Part shown: one piece after another, positions 47,573 through 58,842 of the stretch
How the letters are laid out: the number at the start of each line of letters is the position of its first letter
Position numbering within the stretch: position 1 is the stretch's first letter
Source: Geobacillus icigianus
Lineage (GTDB): Bacteria; Bacillota; Bacilli; Bacillales; Anoxybacillaceae
Reading direction: 5' to 3'
Length of the DNA: 58,961 nt
Assembly: GCF_000750005.1 (NCBI RefSeq)
Contig: NZ_JPYA01000125.1
Coordinates: forward strand, 1-58,961
The notes under the pieces: model-generated
Database searches by the model: none
Seen by the model: the letters and a program-made list of their open reading frames with translations, nothing else
What the model was told of the DNA's origin: nothing
Program-made: the position numbers and the translations under genes

Positions 47573-47591
47573 GACATCCTCCCTCCACTTC

Positions 47592-47731
47592 TAAGAGACC
47601 GGTGATTTAAGGGAGCAAAGGCGCTTATCAAACTCGTTTCTCAAATAGATAAGCCTTGGCGCATCAGGGGCGCCTTTCAAACGTTCCCCCATTGCTCAAG
47701 AGAAACAACCGTTTTCCACCAGCCTCCTAAG
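47592..47731 (-). repeat. Interspersed repeat family 'CGGTGA', copy 5 (inverted)
   Basis: Read on the minus strand: GGCTGGTGGAAAACGG, then TATTTGAGAAACGAG, then TTAAATCACC, the same landmarks in the same order as copies 1, 2 and 4. It lies in the mRNA between the T-box terminator and the cysE RBS. Confidence 0.65.
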
Positions 47732-47742
47732 CTGTCTCGAAT

Positions 47743-47776
47743 AAAAAAACGTCTCTGTGCCGAAGACACAGAGACG
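47743..47776 (-). terminator. T-box terminator before cysE
   Basis: CGTCTCTGTGTC / GGCACAGAGACG around TTC, followed by seven T residues. The 5' arm overlaps the antiterminator region. Confidence 0.93.
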
Positions 47777-48028
47777 CTGTTGGCGCGGTTCCACTCTGTT
47801 TAGCGAAACGGGGGGACGCTTCGCTCACTCGAGTCCGATAACGGAGATGCTCCGCTCCCCTCTACTGCAGAACGTCTCTGTTCCGGTTCGAAAGGAGGCT
47901 CCGAGGCGCATTTCGGATGGCACCGCACATAAGCCGCTCCCAGCCAAGACGGCTCTCTCTGGAATGCCGATGCCTCCTACTTTTCCTCGTCAACGCTTTA
48001 TCATGATGAACTTGTTCCACCCAAAACT
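47743..48028 (-). ncRNA. Cysteine T-box riboswitch of cysE-cysS
   Basis: The leader has the T-box sequence GTGGAACCGCG (47782-47795), stem I with AGTA and GGCTGGGAGC elements, and the terminator above. The specifier-loop codon is most likely TGC (Cys) at 47907-47909, in AAATGCGCC. Uncharged tRNA-Cys would let transcription continue into cysE-cysS-mrnC-rlmB-yacP. Confidence 0.92.
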
Positions 48029-48034
48029 TTGTAT

Positions 48035-48065
48035 TATTATATCACATTTGCCGCCTGAACGTGCA
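48035..48065 (-). promoter_or_regulatory. Promoter of the cysE T-box leader
   Basis: Extended -10 TGTGATATAAT (exact TRTGnTATAAT) with TTGCAC 19 bp upstream. It starts just before the gltX stop. Confidence 0.7.
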
Positions 48066-48073
48066 AAGCAGAG

Positions 48074-49546
48074 TTAAAATTTTTGCTGCAGCGCCCGCTC
48101 CAGCCGCTCGATCACTTTTTGTTTGCCGAGCAGCTGAATGGCAAACGGCAGCTCCGGCCCGTGCGTTTGTCCCGTCACTGCGGCGCGGATCGGCATGAAC
48201 AGCTTTTTCCCTTTTTGTCCGGTCGACTTTTGCACCGCTTTGATCGCTGCTTTAATCTCATCGGCCGTAAACGGTTCAAGCTCCCGCACGTTCGCTAAAA
48301 AGGCAGTCAGCACTTCCGGCACCTGCTCCTCGGCCAGCACTTGACGCGCTTCCTCTTCATAGTCGACCTCTTCCTTGAAGAACAGCTCGGACAGCGGAAC
48401 AATCTCCGCCCCGTAGCTCATTTGCTCTTGGTACAAGGCGATCAAATCGCGCGCCCATTGCCGCTGCTCCTCCGTCATATCCGCCGGCAGGCGCCCGGCT
48501 TTCACTAAATGCGGCAAAGCGAGATCAACGAGCCGATCGAGATCGAGCTGTTTCATGTATTGGTTGTTCATCCAGGCCAGCTTTTTCGTATCAAACATCG
48601 ACGGCGATTTCGACAGCCGAGAGACGTCAAACAAGCGGATCAATTCGTCTTTCGTAAAAATTTCTTCTTCCCCTTCCGGCGACCAGCCAAGCAGCGCGAA
48701 AAAGTTGAACATCGCTTCTGGCAAATAGCCGAGCTCTTTGTATTGCGAAACGAACTGAATGATCGATTCATCGCGCTTCGACAGTTTTTTCCGCTGCTCG
48801 TTGACAATCAGCGTCAAATGGGCGAACTGCGGCGGCTCCCAGTCGAAATAGTCGTATACCATGAGCTGCTTCGGCGTATTGGACAAATGTTCCTCGCCGC
48901 GGAACACATGACTGATCTCCATCAAATGGTCATCAATGACGACCGCAAAGTTGTACGTCGGAATGCCGTTCGCTTTGACGATCACCCAGTCACCGCCGAC
49001 ATCCTTGGACGCAAACGTCACTTTTCCGCGCACCAAGTCGTCAAACTCATACGTTTTTCCTTCCGGCACCTTGAGGCGAATGGTATATGGCTTTCCTTGC
49101 GCTTCCAACTCCGCCGTTTGCTCCGGGGTCAAATGCCGGCATTTGCCGCTGTATTGCGGAGCGGCGATGCCGGCGGCCCGCTGTTCCTCGCGTTCCCGTT
49201 CAAGCTCCTCCGGCGTGCAAAAACATTTGTACGCATGGCCTTGCTCAAGCAATTCATTCACATATTTCCGATAAATATCGAGCCGCTCCGTCTGCCGGTA
49301 CGGACCGTAGCCGCCGTCTTTGTCGACCGACTCATCATAGTCGATGCCAAGCCATTGTAAGTTTTCAAGCTGCGACTGTTCGCCGCCTTCAATGTTCCGT
49401 TCAAGATCCGTATCCTCGATGCGGACGATCATTTTTCCACCGTGGTGGCGGGCAAACAAATAATTAAACAACGCTGTTCGCGCCCCGCCGATATGCAAAT
49501 GGCCGGTCGGGCTCGGCGCATAGCGCACGCGCACCTCTTTTGCCAT
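48074..49546 (-). CDS. gltX: Glutamyl-tRNA synthetase
   Basis: Class I synthetase of 490 residues, with HIGH as HLHIGGART near the N-terminus and KMSKS as KLSKRDESI (about residue 256). As no glutaminyl-tRNA synthetase is seen here, it probably also charges tRNA-Gln as in other Bacillaceae (known for the family). RBS GGAGGGG precedes ATG 49546. Confidence 0.97.
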   Translation of the reverse strand: MAKEVRVRYAPSPTGHLHIGGARTALFNYLFARHHGGKMIVRIEDTDLERNIEGGEQSQLENLQWLGIDYDESVDKDGGYGPYRQTERLDIYRKYVNELLEQGHAYKCFCTPEELEREREEQRAAGIAAPQYSGKCRHLTPEQTAELEAQGKPYTIRLKVPEGKTYEFDDLVRGKVTFASKDVGGDWVIVKANGIPTYNFAVVIDDHLMEISHVFRGEEHLSNTPKQLMVYDYFDWEPPQFAHLTLIVNEQRKKLSKRDESIIQFVSQYKELGYLPEAMFNFFALLGWSPEGEEEIFTKDELIRLFDVSRLSKSPSMFDTKKLAWMNNQYMKQLDLDRLVDLALPHLVKAGRLPADMTEEQRQWARDLIALYQEQMSYGAEIVPLSELFFKEEVDYEEEARQVLAEEQVPEVLTAFLANVRELEPFTADEIKAAIKAVQKSTGQKGKKLFMPIRAAVTGQTHGPELPFAIQLLGKQKVIERLERALQQKF

Positions 49547-49583
49547 CGTCCAACCCCTCCACTTCCATCAAACTTGTGCTATT

Positions 49584-49612
49584 ATTGTACCGTTTATCGC
49601 GGCAATGTTCAA
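49584..49612 (-). promoter_or_regulatory. Sigma-A promoter of gltX
   Basis: TTGAAC and TACAAT are 17 bp apart on the minus strand. The remaining gap up to ispF (49613-49772) is GC-rich and can form GGCCTC...GAGGCC pairing but shows no gene. Confidence 0.75.
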
Positions 49613-49772
49613 AACGGACGGCTCGCCTCATCAGCGCTGTGCCGCCGGACGCCGGCCTCTTCCGCTCGACGCCTTCACGCCCCAGCGGAAAAACACGAGG
49701 CCGGAACGCTTCCGGATCCGTCATGCCGCCGCTTCCTAAGCGGTCATCATACGGCATCGCAGCACCCTAATA

Positions 49773-50255
49773 TTACGCCCCGCTCTTTTGCAGCAATACG
49801 ACCGCCTGGGCAGCAATGCCTTCTTCGCGCCCAGTGAATCCCAGTTTTTCTGTCGTCGTCGCCTTCACATTCACTTGCGAACGCTCAGCTTCGAGCAGCC
49901 GGGCGATGATCGCCCTCATCTCCTCAATATACGGGGCCATCTTTGGTTTTTGGGCAATAATCGTACAGTCCATGTTCGCCAACACATAGCCTTCTTGCCG
50001 AACGAGCCCCCATACGCGCGCGAGCAGTTCGGCTGAATCAGCATCTTTATAACGCGGATCGGTGTCAGGAAAGTGCCGCCCGATGTCGCCAGCGCCAATC
50101 GCGCCGAGGCACGCATCGGCCACCGCGTGCAACAGCACATCGGCATCAGAATGACCGAGCAACCCTTTCTCATATGGGATATGGACACCACCGATGATAA
50201 GCGGGCGCCCTTCCACGAGCTGATGAACGTCAAACCCTTGTCCAATGCGAAACAT
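49773..50255 (-). CDS. ispF: 2-C-methyl-D-erythritol 2,4-cyclodiphosphate synthase
   Basis: IspF (160 residues) forms the cyclodiphosphate of the MEP isoprenoid pathway. Zinc ligands D9, H11 (FDVH) and H43 are present, as is [13 protein letters not shown]. It follows ispD by 15 bp. Confidence 0.97.
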   Translation of the reverse strand: MFRIGQGFDVHQLVEGRPLIIGGVHIPYEKGLLGHSDADVLLHAVADACLGAIGAGDIGRHFPDTDPRYKDADSAELLARVWGLVRQEGYVLANMDCTIIAQKPKMAPYIEEMRAIIARLLEAERSQVNVKATTTEKLGFTGREEGIAAQAVVLLQKSGA

Positions 50256-50270
50256 GTCTTTTCCCCCATT

Positions 50271-50969
<699 letters not shown>

Positions 50970-50977
50970 CTATTCTT

Positions 50978-52072
50978 CTAAAGCGCTTTTTGCAACAGTT
51001 TTAGCTTGGCAAAAATCATTCTCCCCGCAGATGTTTGTAACACGCTAGTCACCAAAACGTCAACCCGTTTGCCGATATATTCTTTGCCATCTTCCACAAC
51101 GATCATTGTCCCATCGTCCAAATAGGCGACACCTTGGTTATGCTCTTTGCCGTCTTTGATGACGTGCACGTTCAGCTCTTCCCCCGGCAGCACGACCGGT
51201 TTGACCGCGTTCGCCAAGTCGTTGATGTTTAAGACGCGCACGTTTTGCAGCTCACATACTTTGTTTAAATTGAAATCGTTCGTCACAACGACCCCTTGCA
51301 GCTGCTTAGCCAATTTGACAAGCTTGCTGTCGACTTCTTGGACATCATTAAAATCCGCTTCGTGAATTTCTACTTTCATGGCCATTTCTTTTTGAATGCG
51401 GTTCAAAATGTCCAAGCCGCGGCGGCCGCGGTTCCGCTTCAGCACGTCGGACGAATCGGCGATATGCTGCAATTCTTCGAGGACAAATCGCGGGATGACA
51501 AGCGGTCCTTCCAAAAAGCCGGTTTGACAAATGTCCGCAATCCGCCCATCGATGATGACGCTCGTGTCCAAAATTTTGACGGCGCCGCCTTTTGACGGTT
51601 CGTTCTCAGCCTCTGCGCTTTTTTTCTTTGTCATGCGGTTGGAAAGCGAAAATAAATTCATTAGCTCATTCCGTTTCTTCCAACCAACGCGAAACCCTAA
51701 ATAGCCGAGCAAAATGGTCAAAAAAACCGGCAGCACTGTATTGAGCACTTCAATGCGAAACGACTGCAACGGCATGACAATGAAAAACGCGATAATGAGA
51801 CCAAAAATCAACCCAAGGCTGCCAAACAGCACATCGACGGCTGGCGCTTTCACCAATGTTTCCTCAACCCATCGGATCATATCGACGACATAATCCACAA
51901 GCCAAAACGTCAGCAAAAAGAACAGAACGGCCCCCAAGAGCGCCAACAAATATGAATGATGAAGAAGCGGCAGGTCGCTTACATTTAACAGCTGAAACAA
52001 ATCGGGCAGAAACATGGCGCCTAACGTTCCGCCTACGGCAAGAAAAAACAATTGCACAATTCGTTTCACCAT
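50978..52072 (-). CDS. yacL: YacL, membrane PIN/TRAM-domain protein
   Basis: This 364-residue protein has four membrane segments in the first 140 residues, a PIN nuclease-like domain beginning [17 protein letters not shown] (about 168-184) and a C-terminal TRAM-like domain. A membrane-bound RNase role is likely for the family but not established. RBS AGGAGGT precedes ATG 52072. In B. subtilis disA lies between radA and yacL; here it does not. Confidence 0.9.
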   Translation of the reverse strand: MVKRIVQLFFLAVGGTLGAMFLPDLFQLLNVSDLPLLHHSYLLALLGAVLFFLLTFWLVDYVVDMIRWVEETLVKAPAVDVLFGSLGLIFGLIIAFFIVMPLQSFRIEVLNTVLPVFLTILLGYLGFRVGWKKRNELMNLFSLSNRMTKKKSAEAENEPSKGGAVKILDTSVIIDGRIADICQTGFLEGPLVIPRFVLEELQHIADSSDVLKRNRGRRGLDILNRIQKEMAMKVEIHEADFNDVQEVDSKLVKLAKQLQGVVVTNDFNLNKVCELQNVRVLNINDLANAVKPVVLPGEELNVHVIKDGKEHNQGVAYLDDGTMIVVEDGKEYIGKRVDVLVTSVLQTSAGRMIFAKLKLLQKAL

Positions 52073-52258
52073 TGGCGCGTTTTCACCTCCTATTTAACAT
52101 TATAAACAGTTTCCCATGTTTGAAATCAATTGGAAAGTAATTTTCACCATTTTTAAGCAGCTGTCAAACATCTATTATCAAGCGATGATCATTTAAGACT
52201 CTCACTAATTTCTTACGTTTGACAAAGCAAAAAGATTCAGCCTGTTTACTGTACTTTT
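52073..52258. other. AT-rich radA-yacL gap lacking disA
   Basis: These 186 bp have no frame of note. The yacL-proximal part has TTGATT with TATAAT 19 bp downstream on the minus strand, a possible yacL promoter. No clear terminator follows radA. Confidence 0.6.
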
Positions 52259-53629
52259 CTACACCATCGTATGCTCGAGCGCCTCAGCGACATGTGATAC
52301 GCCGATTACTTGGATGCCGTCGGGGGGCTGCCAGCCCGTGATATTGTTTTTTGGCACAATGACGCGCGAAAACCCTAGTTTGGCCGCCTCTTGCACCCGT
52401 TGTTCAATGCGCGAGACACGGCGCACCTCGCCGGTCAAGCCAACCTCACCGATGATCACATCGGCCGGATGGGTCGGTCGATCGCGAAAACTTGAGGCGA
52501 TGCTGACGGCGACCGCCAAGTCAATGGCCGGTTCGTCAAGCTTTACCCCGCCCGCTACCTTCAAGTAGGCGTCTTGGTTTTGCAACAGCAGCCCGACCCG
52601 CTTTTCAAGCACCGCCATCAGCAGCGAAACGCGGTTGTGATCGAGGCCGGTCGCCATTCGCCTTGGGTTGCCAAAACTCGTCGGCGAAACGAGCGCCTGA
52701 ATTTCAACGAGCACCGGGCGCGTCCCTTCCATGGCCGCGACGACCGTTGAGCCCGCCGCTCCACGCGACCGCTCTTCCAAAAACACTTCCGACGGGTTTT
52801 CCACCTCTCGCAGCCCGATGTCGCGCATTTCAAAAATGCCGATTTCATTCGTCGAACCGAAGCGGTTTTTCACCGCCCGCAAAATACGGTACGTATGATG
52901 CCGCTCCCCTTCAAAATAAAGAACCGTATCAACCATATGTTCAAGCAAGCGCGGCCCGGCGATCGCCCCTTCTTTCGTCACATGGCCGACAATGAAAATG
53001 GCGATGCCTTTCGTTTTGGCGATTTTCATCAGCTCGGCCGTACATTCGCGCACTTGGGCGACGCTGCCCGGGGCTGACGTAATATCGGTCCGGTACACCG
53101 TCTGAATGGAATCGATGATCACACAGGCAGGCTGAATCGTTTCCACCGCTGTTACAATATATTCCATATTCGCTTCGGCTAACACATATAGTTCATTTGA
53201 TTCGGCGTGGAGGCGCCCGGCGCGCAGCTTCACCTGCTTCACTGATTCCTCCCCGGATATATACAACACCTTGTGGCGGGCCGCGGCGAGCTGGGCCGAC
53301 GTCTGCAGCAGCAACGTCGATTTGCCAATCCCAGGGTCACCGCCGATCAAGACGAGCGAACCTTTGACGATCCCGCCGCCGAGCACGCGATCGAGTTCCG
53401 CGCTGTTCGTTCGGATGCGCGGCTCTTGCGTAGCTGTGACCGCCGTAATCGGAACCGGTTGGGCCGAACTGGACGGTTCAGTGTGAAAAAACGCGCCGCG
53501 CCCAGAAACCGCCCGCTCGATTTCCTCCACAAACGAATTCCACGTTTGGCATCCTGGACAGCGGCCGAGCCATTTGGCCGACTCATAACCGCACTCTTGA
53601 CAAACAAACTTCGTTTTCTTTTTGACCAT
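52259..53629 (-). CDS. radA: DNA repair protein RadA
   Basis: RadA (456 residues) is a RecA-like ATPase that processes recombination branches. It has an N-terminal zinc finger (C10, C13, C24, C27), Walker [11 protein letters not shown] (96-105), the RadA-specific KNRFG motif (254-258) and a C-terminal Lon-protease-like domain. A strong terminator separates it from clpC, and no promoter is evident in the 38 bp between terminator and start, so it may depend on read-through. Confidence 0.96.
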   Translation of the reverse strand: MVKKKTKFVCQECGYESAKWLGRCPGCQTWNSFVEEIERAVSGRGAFFHTEPSSSAQPVPITAVTATQEPRIRTNSAELDRVLGGGIVKGSLVLIGGDPGIGKSTLLLQTSAQLAAARHKVLYISGEESVKQVKLRAGRLHAESNELYVLAEANMEYIVTAVETIQPACVIIDSIQTVYRTDITSAPGSVAQVRECTAELMKIAKTKGIAIFIVGHVTKEGAIAGPRLLEHMVDTVLYFEGERHHTYRILRAVKNRFGSTNEIGIFEMRDIGLREVENPSEVFLEERSRGAAGSTVVAAMEGTRPVLVEIQALVSPTSFGNPRRMATGLDHNRVSLLMAVLEKRVGLLLQNQDAYLKVAGGVKLDEPAIDLAVAVSIASSFRDRPTHPADVIIGEVGLTGEVRRVSRIEQRVQEAAKLGFSRVIVPKNNITGWQPPDGIQVIGVSHVAEALEHTMV

Positions 53630-53668
53630 TTCTACAAACCCCTTCTATCGCCGGATCGGCAAGATGAG

Positions 53669-53702
53669 AAAAAAGGTATGGGCAGCAAACTGCCGCATAC
53701 CC
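53669..53702 (-). terminator. Terminator after clpC
   Basis: GGTATGCGGCAG pairs with CTGCCCATACC around TTTG, followed by TTTTTT on the minus strand, seven bases past the clpC stop. Confidence 0.9.
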
Positions 53703-53708
53703 CTTCCC

Positions 53709-56144
53709 TTACACAACCGCCTGTTTCGCCAGCACGACAAACTCCCCGTCTTTGACATCGACGACGACTGTCTGCCCTTTGGCGATCGTGCCTTTTAGCA
53801 ACTCTTCCGACAACCGATCTTCGATATGCTTTTGCAAGGCGCGGCGCAATGGGCGAGCGCCGTATTCCGGATCAAACCCTTCAGCGGCAATTTTCTCAAT
53901 GGCCGCCTCGGTCAACTCCAAGTCAATATCCTGTTCCTTCAGGCGTTTCACAAGCGTATCGGCCATCAGGCGGACAATTTGTTTCAAATGTTCTTTTTCA
54001 AGCGAATGGAAGACGATAATTTCGTCGATCCGGTTTAAAAACTCTGGACGGAACGCCTTTTTCAGTTCGTCCATCACCTTGCTTTTCATGTCTTTATACT
54101 GCTGATGCTGATCTTGAATGTTAAATCCGACGTATTTGTTCCGCTTCAGCGCGTCGGCGCCAACGTTCGACGTCATAATGATGATCGTGTTGCGGAAGTC
54201 GACCGTCCGTCCTTTCGAGTCAGTCAAGCGCCCGTCTTCCAGCACCTGCAGCAAAATATTGAACACATCCGGATGCGCCTTTTCCATCTCATCGAGCAAA
54301 ATGACGGAGTACGGCTTGCGGCGCACTTTTTCTGTCAGCTGGCCACCTTCTTCGTAGCCGACATACCCCGGCGGTGAACCGATGAGCCGCGATGTCGAGT
54401 GTTTTTCCATATACTCCGACATGTCGATGCGGATCAGGGCGTCTTCATCGCCAAACATCGCTTCTGCTAAGGCGCGAGCCAATTCCGTTTTCCCAACGCC
54501 GGTCGGGCCGAGGAAAATAAACGAACCGATCGGGCGTTTCGGATCTTTCAGACCGGCGCGGGCGCGGCGCACCGCTTTCGCCACCGCTTTCACCGCCTCA
54601 TCTTGGCCGACGACGCGGGCATGCAAAATCTCCTCAAGCTTGAGCAATCGTTCTGTTTCCGTTTCGGCCAGTTTCGATACCGGGATGCCGGTCCAGCTTG
54701 ACACAACCGCAGCGATATCCTCCACCGTGACTTCCGAGTTTTCTTGCCCTTGTTTTTCCTTCCACGCCCGTTTCGTCTCTTCCAACTCTTCGCGCAGCCG
54801 TTGTTCCATATCGCGCAGCGAAGCCGCCTTTTCAAACTCTTGGCTTTGCACGGCAGCATCTTTTTCCTTCCGCACTTCCTCGAGCTTTTGCTCGAGCTCT
54901 TTCAGCTTCGGCGGCGCTGTAAACGAACGGAGGCGCACTTTCGAGCAAGCTTCGTCGATCAAGTCAATCGCCTTATCGGGCAGGAAACGGTCGGTAATGT
55001 AACGATCGGACAGCTTCACCGCTTGCTCAATCGCTTCATCGGAAATGGAAACACGATGGTGCGCCTCATAGCGGTCGCGCAGCCCTTTTAAAATTTGGAT
55101 CGATTCTTCAACAGTCGGTTCATCGACATAAATCGGTTGGAAACGACGTTCAAGAGCAGCATCTTTCTCGATGTACTTCCGATATTCATCAAGCGTCGTC
55201 GCTCCGATGCATTGCAATTCTCCGCGCGCCAACGCCGGTTTTAAAATATTCGACGCGTCGATCGCTCCTTCCGCCCCGCCGGCGCCGATCAGCGTATGCA
55301 GTTCATCGATGAACAGAATGATGTTGCCCGCCTGCCGGATTTCATCCATCACTTTTTTCAAACGGTCTTCGAACTCGCCACGGTATTTCGTTCCGGCGAC
55401 AACCGTTCCCATATCGAGCGTCATCACCCGTTTGTCGCGCAGCGTTTCCGGCACCTCGTTATTGACGATTTGCTGCGCCAGCCCTTCGGCGATCGCGGTT
55501 TTCCCGACTCCCGGCTCCCCGATCAGCACCGGGTTGTTTTTCGTCCGTCTGCTTAATACTTCAATGACGCGCTGAATCTCTTTGCTCCGGCCGATAACCG
55601 GATCAAGGCGACCTTCGCGAGCGATCGCCGTCAGGTCGCGAGCGAGGCTGTCAAGCGTTGGCGTGCTCACATGTGAGGCCCCTCCGCCTCCATGGCCTGA
55701 GATCGATTCGTTGCTGCCGAGCAGCTGCAGCACTTGTTGGCGCGCTTTGTTCAAGCTGACGCCCAAGTTGTTCAGCACACGGGCCGCTACCCCTTCCCCT
55801 TCACGGATGAGCCCAAGCAAAATATGTTCCGTGCCGACATAGGAATGGCCAAGCTTCCGCGCTTCATCCATCGACAGCTCAATGACTTTTTTCGCCCGCG
55901 GCGTATAATGAATCGTGTGCGACGCTTCATTGCCACGGCCGATGAGCGATTCGACTTCTTTTTGAATTTTTTCAGGGCCTAGTCCGAGCGCCATGAGCGC
56001 TTTGGCTGCAATTCCTTCCCCTTCACGAATCAATCCGAGCAAAATATGTTCGGTCCCGATATTGTTATGGCCAAGGCGAATGGCTTCTTCTTGCGCCAGC
56101 GCCAGCACCTTTTGTGCCCGTTCCGTAAATCTGCCAAACATCAT
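53709..56144 (-). CDS. clpC: ATP-dependent Clp protease ATP-binding subunit ClpC
   Basis: ClpC (811 residues) is an AAA+ unfoldase that feeds ClpP; it needs MecA or arginine-phosphorylated substrates. Two N-terminal repeats (1-72 and 78-145), Walker A1 GEPGVGKT (209-216), a linker with UVR-type coiled coil, and Walker A2 GPTGVGKT (about 545) are intact. It overlaps mcsB by 4 bp. Confidence 0.98.
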   Translation of the reverse strand: MMFGRFTERAQKVLALAQEEAIRLGHNNIGTEHILLGLIREGEGIAAKALMALGLGPEKIQKEVESLIGRGNEASHTIHYTPRAKKVIELSMDEARKLGHSYVGTEHILLGLIREGEGVAARVLNNLGVSLNKARQQVLQLLGSNESISGHGGGGASHVSTPTLDSLARDLTAIAREGRLDPVIGRSKEIQRVIEVLSRRTKNNPVLIGEPGVGKTAIAEGLAQQIVNNEVPETLRDKRVMTLDMGTVVAGTKYRGEFEDRLKKVMDEIRQAGNIILFIDELHTLIGAGGAEGAIDASNILKPALARGELQCIGATTLDEYRKYIEKDAALERRFQPIYVDEPTVEESIQILKGLRDRYEAHHRVSISDEAIEQAVKLSDRYITDRFLPDKAIDLIDEACSKVRLRSFTAPPKLKELEQKLEEVRKEKDAAVQSQEFEKAASLRDMEQRLREELEETKRAWKEKQGQENSEVTVEDIAAVVSSWTGIPVSKLAETETERLLKLEEILHARVVGQDEAVKAVAKAVRRARAGLKDPKRPIGSFIFLGPTGVGKTELARALAEAMFGDEDALIRIDMSEYMEKHSTSRLIGSPPGYVGYEEGGQLTEKVRRKPYSVILLDEMEKAHPDVFNILLQVLEDGRLTDSKGRTVDFRNTIIIMTSNVGADALKRNKYVGFNIQDQHQQYKDMKSKVMDELKKAFRPEFLNRIDEIIVFHSLEKEHLKQIVRLMADTLVKRLKEQDIDLELTEAAIEKIAAEGFDPEYGARPLRRALQKHIEDRLSEELLKGTIAKGQTVVVDVKDGEFVVLAKQAVV

Positions 56145-57232
56145 CGTTCATCACCCTCCATCTTTCTTCGTTCCTCCATCTTTAAACGCTCCCGGATCAG
56201 CGCTGCACGGCGGACGTCGCGTTCTTCCGGGCGGAGCGCCCCACCGGCGTACTGTTGCAAAAATCCTGGCTGCGTCAAAATCATCAGCTCATTTAAAATG
56301 TTGCGCGAGATGTTTTGGATATATCCTAAATCAATGCCAAGACGCACATCGGACAAACATTGCGCCGCCTCTTTTGATTCGATGACGCGGCAGTTGGCCA
56401 ATATGCCGTATGAACGGAACACTTTATCTTCTAATTGTATGCCCAAAGTTTTGACTAATGCCTGGCGCGCCGCTCGTTCTTGGGCGATCAGCTGCTGGAC
56501 GATCGTATGCAAATCAGCGACAATATCTTCCTCCGATTTGCCGAGTGTGATCTGGTTGGAAATTTGGAAAATGTTCCCCAACGCCTCGCTCCCTTCGCCG
56601 TATGTCCCGCGAACGACAAGACCGAGTTGATTGATCGCCGGAACAATGCGGTTCATTTGCTGCGTCAAGACAAGCGCCGGAAGATGCATCATTACCGAAG
56701 CCCGCAACCCCGTCCCCACATTGGTGGGACAGCTTGTCAAATAGCCAAGCCGTTCATCGAAGGCGTAGTTGACATGCCCTTCAATCCAATCGTCCAATTC
56801 GCTCGCTGCTTCCAGCGCCTCAGCAAGCTGCAAACCGGGGAACAGGCATTGGATGCGAATATGATCCTCTTCGTTAATCATGATGCTGATTTCTTCGTTC
56901 TCCGAGAGCAGGCAGGCGCCAAACGGCGAATCTTCCGCCAAATGGGGACTGATCAAATGTTTTTCCACCAAAACCCTCTTTTCAATTGGCTGAAGCTCCG
57001 ACATTTTCAACAGCTCGAAACGCCCCGCCTCCCTATAAGAGCGGTGCGCAAACGCCCGCTCGAACAGCGAGACGATTTGTCTTGCCTCCTCGCTGCTGAA
57101 CAGCGTCGGAAAACGAAAATCAACGATATTGCGCGCCAGCCGGATGCGGCTGCTTAAGACGATATCCGAATCCGGTCCCTCTTGACTCATCCACGAACTG
57201 ACCGCAGTATTGAAAAATTTCTCAAACGACAT
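56141..57232 (-). CDS. mcsB: Protein arginine kinase McsB
   Basis: McsB phosphorylates arginine residues, marking proteins for ClpCP and inactivating CtsR. The 363-residue protein has a phosphagen-kinase-type catalytic domain (SSRIRLARN near the start, [12 protein letters not shown] in the middle) and the C-terminal pArg-binding RDVRRA motif. Start [14 protein letters not shown] at 57232 gives the B. subtilis length; 28 upstream codons lie in mcsA. It starts four bases after the mcsA stop. Confidence 0.97.
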   Translation of the reverse strand: MSFEKFFNTAVSSWMSQEGPDSDIVLSSRIRLARNIVDFRFPTLFSSEEARQIVSLFERAFAHRSYREAGRFELLKMSELQPIEKRVLVEKHLISPHLAEDSPFGACLLSENEEISIMINEEDHIRIQCLFPGLQLAEALEAASELDDWIEGHVNYAFDERLGYLTSCPTNVGTGLRASVMMHLPALVLTQQMNRIVPAINQLGLVVRGTYGEGSEALGNIFQISNQITLGKSEEDIVADLHTIVQQLIAQERAARQALVKTLGIQLEDKVFRSYGILANCRVIESKEAAQCLSDVRLGIDLGYIQNISRNILNELMILTQPGFLQQYAGGALRPEERDVRRAALIRERLKMEERRKMEGDER

Positions 57233-57236
57233 GCCG

Positions 57237-57785
57237 TTACATATCCCCCTCTCCGCGCTGGCGAAGTTCATTTTCCAACGAGCGGATTTGGTCACGCACC
57301 TCTGCCGCTCGCTCAAATTCCTCGCGGGCGATCAATTCCTGAAGCTTTTGTTTCAGAGCGGCAAGCTGCTTGCGCAAATGAAGCACGCCCCCTTTTCGCT
57401 TCGGAATTTTCCCTGAATGGGCCGTATTGCCGCTATGAAGCCGTTTCAAGATCGGCGGCAAGTAACGGGCAAATGTTCGATAACAATCCGCACAGCCGAA
57501 CCGCCCAATTTGTGTAAACTGATGATAGGTCATCTGGCATGTCTGGCACTGCAGCAAATCCGGGTTTGGAAACGCGTTCGCCGTCATCTCCTTCACCGGA
57601 GCCTCGAAGTTGAGTAACCCCGCCAACAAGTTGTTGAGTGGAAAATCGTCATGGCCATATAACATAAACATATGGCCGTGCTCCTTAGCGCATTGTTCGC
57701 AAAGATGAAACTCCGTTTTTTCTCCGTTGACGATTTTCGTAAAATGCATCGTAGCCGGCCGTTGCTTGCATTCTTGGCAAACCAA
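57237..57785 (-). CDS. mcsA: McsA, activator of protein arginine kinase
   Basis: McsA (182 residues) binds zinc and activates McsB. Four CxxC pairs are seen (C3/C6, C29/C32, C80/C83, C98/C101), then a C-terminal UVR motif (about 135-175). It is 15 bp after ctsR in the stress operon. Confidence 0.96.
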   Translation of the reverse strand: MVCQECKQRPATMHFTKIVNGEKTEFHLCEQCAKEHGHMFMLYGHDDFPLNNLLAGLLNFEAPVKEMTANAFPNPDLLQCQTCQMTYHQFTQIGRFGCADCYRTFARYLPPILKRLHSGNTAHSGKIPKRKGGVLHLRKQLAALKQKLQELIAREEFERAAEVRDQIRSLENELRQRGEGDM

Positions 57786-57800
57786 AGACTTCCCCTCCCC

Positions 57801-58262
57801 CTATTTATATTTCAGCGACGTCAACATCGCCTTCAGCATGCGCGCTCGCAGTTCATCCCGTTCAGGCAGGTCAATGTATAAAACGGAGCGATCCATGACA
57901 CTTAACATCATTTTTGCCTCGCGCTCCGAAATCACGTTTTCATCAACGAGACGTTTCACCATATTCTCAGCATTCGACTGGCTGATGCGAGAACCAATGA
58001 GCTCAAGCAGCTGATCAATGAGCTGCGCCTCACTTTTTGTCTTTACCTTCATAATCCGAATATACCCGCCGCCGCCGCGTTTGCTTTCAACAATATATCC
58101 TCTTTCCAAGGTAAACCTTGTGTTGATGACATAATTGATTTGTGACGGAACGCATTGAAACTTACTGGCGATTTCACTTCGCTTAATTTCTACAATATCT
58201 TGATCACTCATATTGAGAACTTGCTTTAAATATTGCTCAATAATGTCGGAAATGTTTGGCAC
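57801..58262 (-). CDS. ctsR: Transcriptional repressor CtsR
   Basis: CtsR (153 residues) represses clp genes and loses DNA binding on heating. The winged helix-turn-helix includes FQCVPSQINYVINTRF and the glycine-rich wing RGGGGY at 62-67, the heat-sensing loop. GTG 58262, just after GGGAGG, is chosen because it matches my recollection of the G. stearothermophilus protein; an in-frame GTG at 58274 lies before the RBS. Confidence 0.97.
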   Translation of the reverse strand: MPNISDIIEQYLKQVLNMSDQDIVEIKRSEIASKFQCVPSQINYVINTRFTLERGYIVESKRGGGGYIRIMKVKTKSEAQLIDQLLELIGSRISQSNAENMVKRLVDENVISEREAKMMLSVMDRSVLYIDLPERDELRARMLKAMLTSLKYK

Positions 58263-58315
58263 TCTACCTCCCACCTTCCTTACAACCGAACTGCTCAGAC
58301 GATCAAATCCATCCG

Positions 58316-58337
58316 TTGACTTTGACTATATTTGACC
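58316..58337 (-). promoter_or_regulatory. CtsR operator
   Basis: The minus strand has GGTCAAATATAGTCAAA (58337-58321), an exact match to RGTCAAANANRGTCAAA, followed by a third partial heptad GTCAA. It lies just downstream of the -10, so ctsR-mcsA-mcsB-clpC is autoregulated. Confidence 0.95.
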
Positions 58338-58345
58338 TTACTTTT

Positions 58346-58374
58346 ACTATATAATGTATGGCGAAAAAATGCAA
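58346..58374 (-). promoter_or_regulatory. Sigma-A promoter of ctsR-mcsA-mcsB-clpC
   Basis: TTGCAT and TATAGT are 17 bp apart on the minus strand, directly upstream of the CtsR operator. Confidence 0.82.
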
Positions 58375-58449
58375 GCGTTACTGAAAAACAGCGGGCATCT
58401 ATAGAATATCCTCTTTTTCCAATGGCAAAACGTCAAAAAGAACAGATAA

Positions 58450-58489
58450 ACAAAAAGCACGCCTTTTCTTTTTGGAGAAAAGGCGTGCT
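58450..58489 (-). terminator. rRNA operon terminator after 5S
   Basis: AGCACGCCTTTTC pairs with GAAAAGGCGTGCT (13 bp) and is followed by TTTTTG on the minus strand, 13 bp past 5S. Confidence 0.95.
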
Positions 58490-58501
58490 AAAAGATCTAC
58501 T

Positions 58502-58619
<118 letters not shown>

Positions 58620-58643
58620 AAGCGATTCCGTTTTTCATCAATC

Positions 58644-58671
58644 ATTATACCAGAAAATCAATTCCTGTCAA
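58644..58671 (-). promoter_or_regulatory. Full-consensus promoter in the 23S-5S spacer
   Basis: TTGACA and TATAAT with a 16-bp spacer on the minus strand, 25 bp upstream of 5S. Both hexamers are exact consensus. A hairpin GAAGGAA/TTCCTTC (58672-58689) lies directly upstream. Confidence 0.65.
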
Positions 58672-58728
58672 GAAGGAACGCATTCCTTCAAAACTAGATA
58701 ACCGTCGGAAGAAGCCGCGTATCACACT

Positions 58729-58840
58729 GTCTAGCTCCGGCCGCCATCGGCTCGCGACGCTTCGGTCCTGCTATGGCGGCATAGCCTCCTCGCAGGCCCT
58801 CCAGCGCGTTTCGCCGATCGGCGGGCGGCCTCCGCTTTTC
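58729..58840 (-). repeat. rRNA-operon spacer element, copy B (23S-5S spacer)
   Basis: Near-identical to 291-404 in the 16S leader. Here the inner hairpin GCTATG/CATAGC is perfect whereas copy A has a changed stem, and the outer pairing has one mismatch. It ends three bases from 23S. Confidence 0.8.
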
Positions 58841-58842
58841 TA

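Noticed and set aside
49464..49757. 97-codon minus-strand frame upstream of and inside gltX
   Set aside because: It overlaps the gltX start in another frame, covers the gltX promoter, and shows no RBS or recognised domain.
49613..49772. Possible leader RNA or terminator between ispF and gltX
   Set aside because: CCGGAA/TTCCGG and GGCCTC/GAGGCC pairings exist but lie upstream of the gltX promoter, with a distant T5 only; not enough to call an element.
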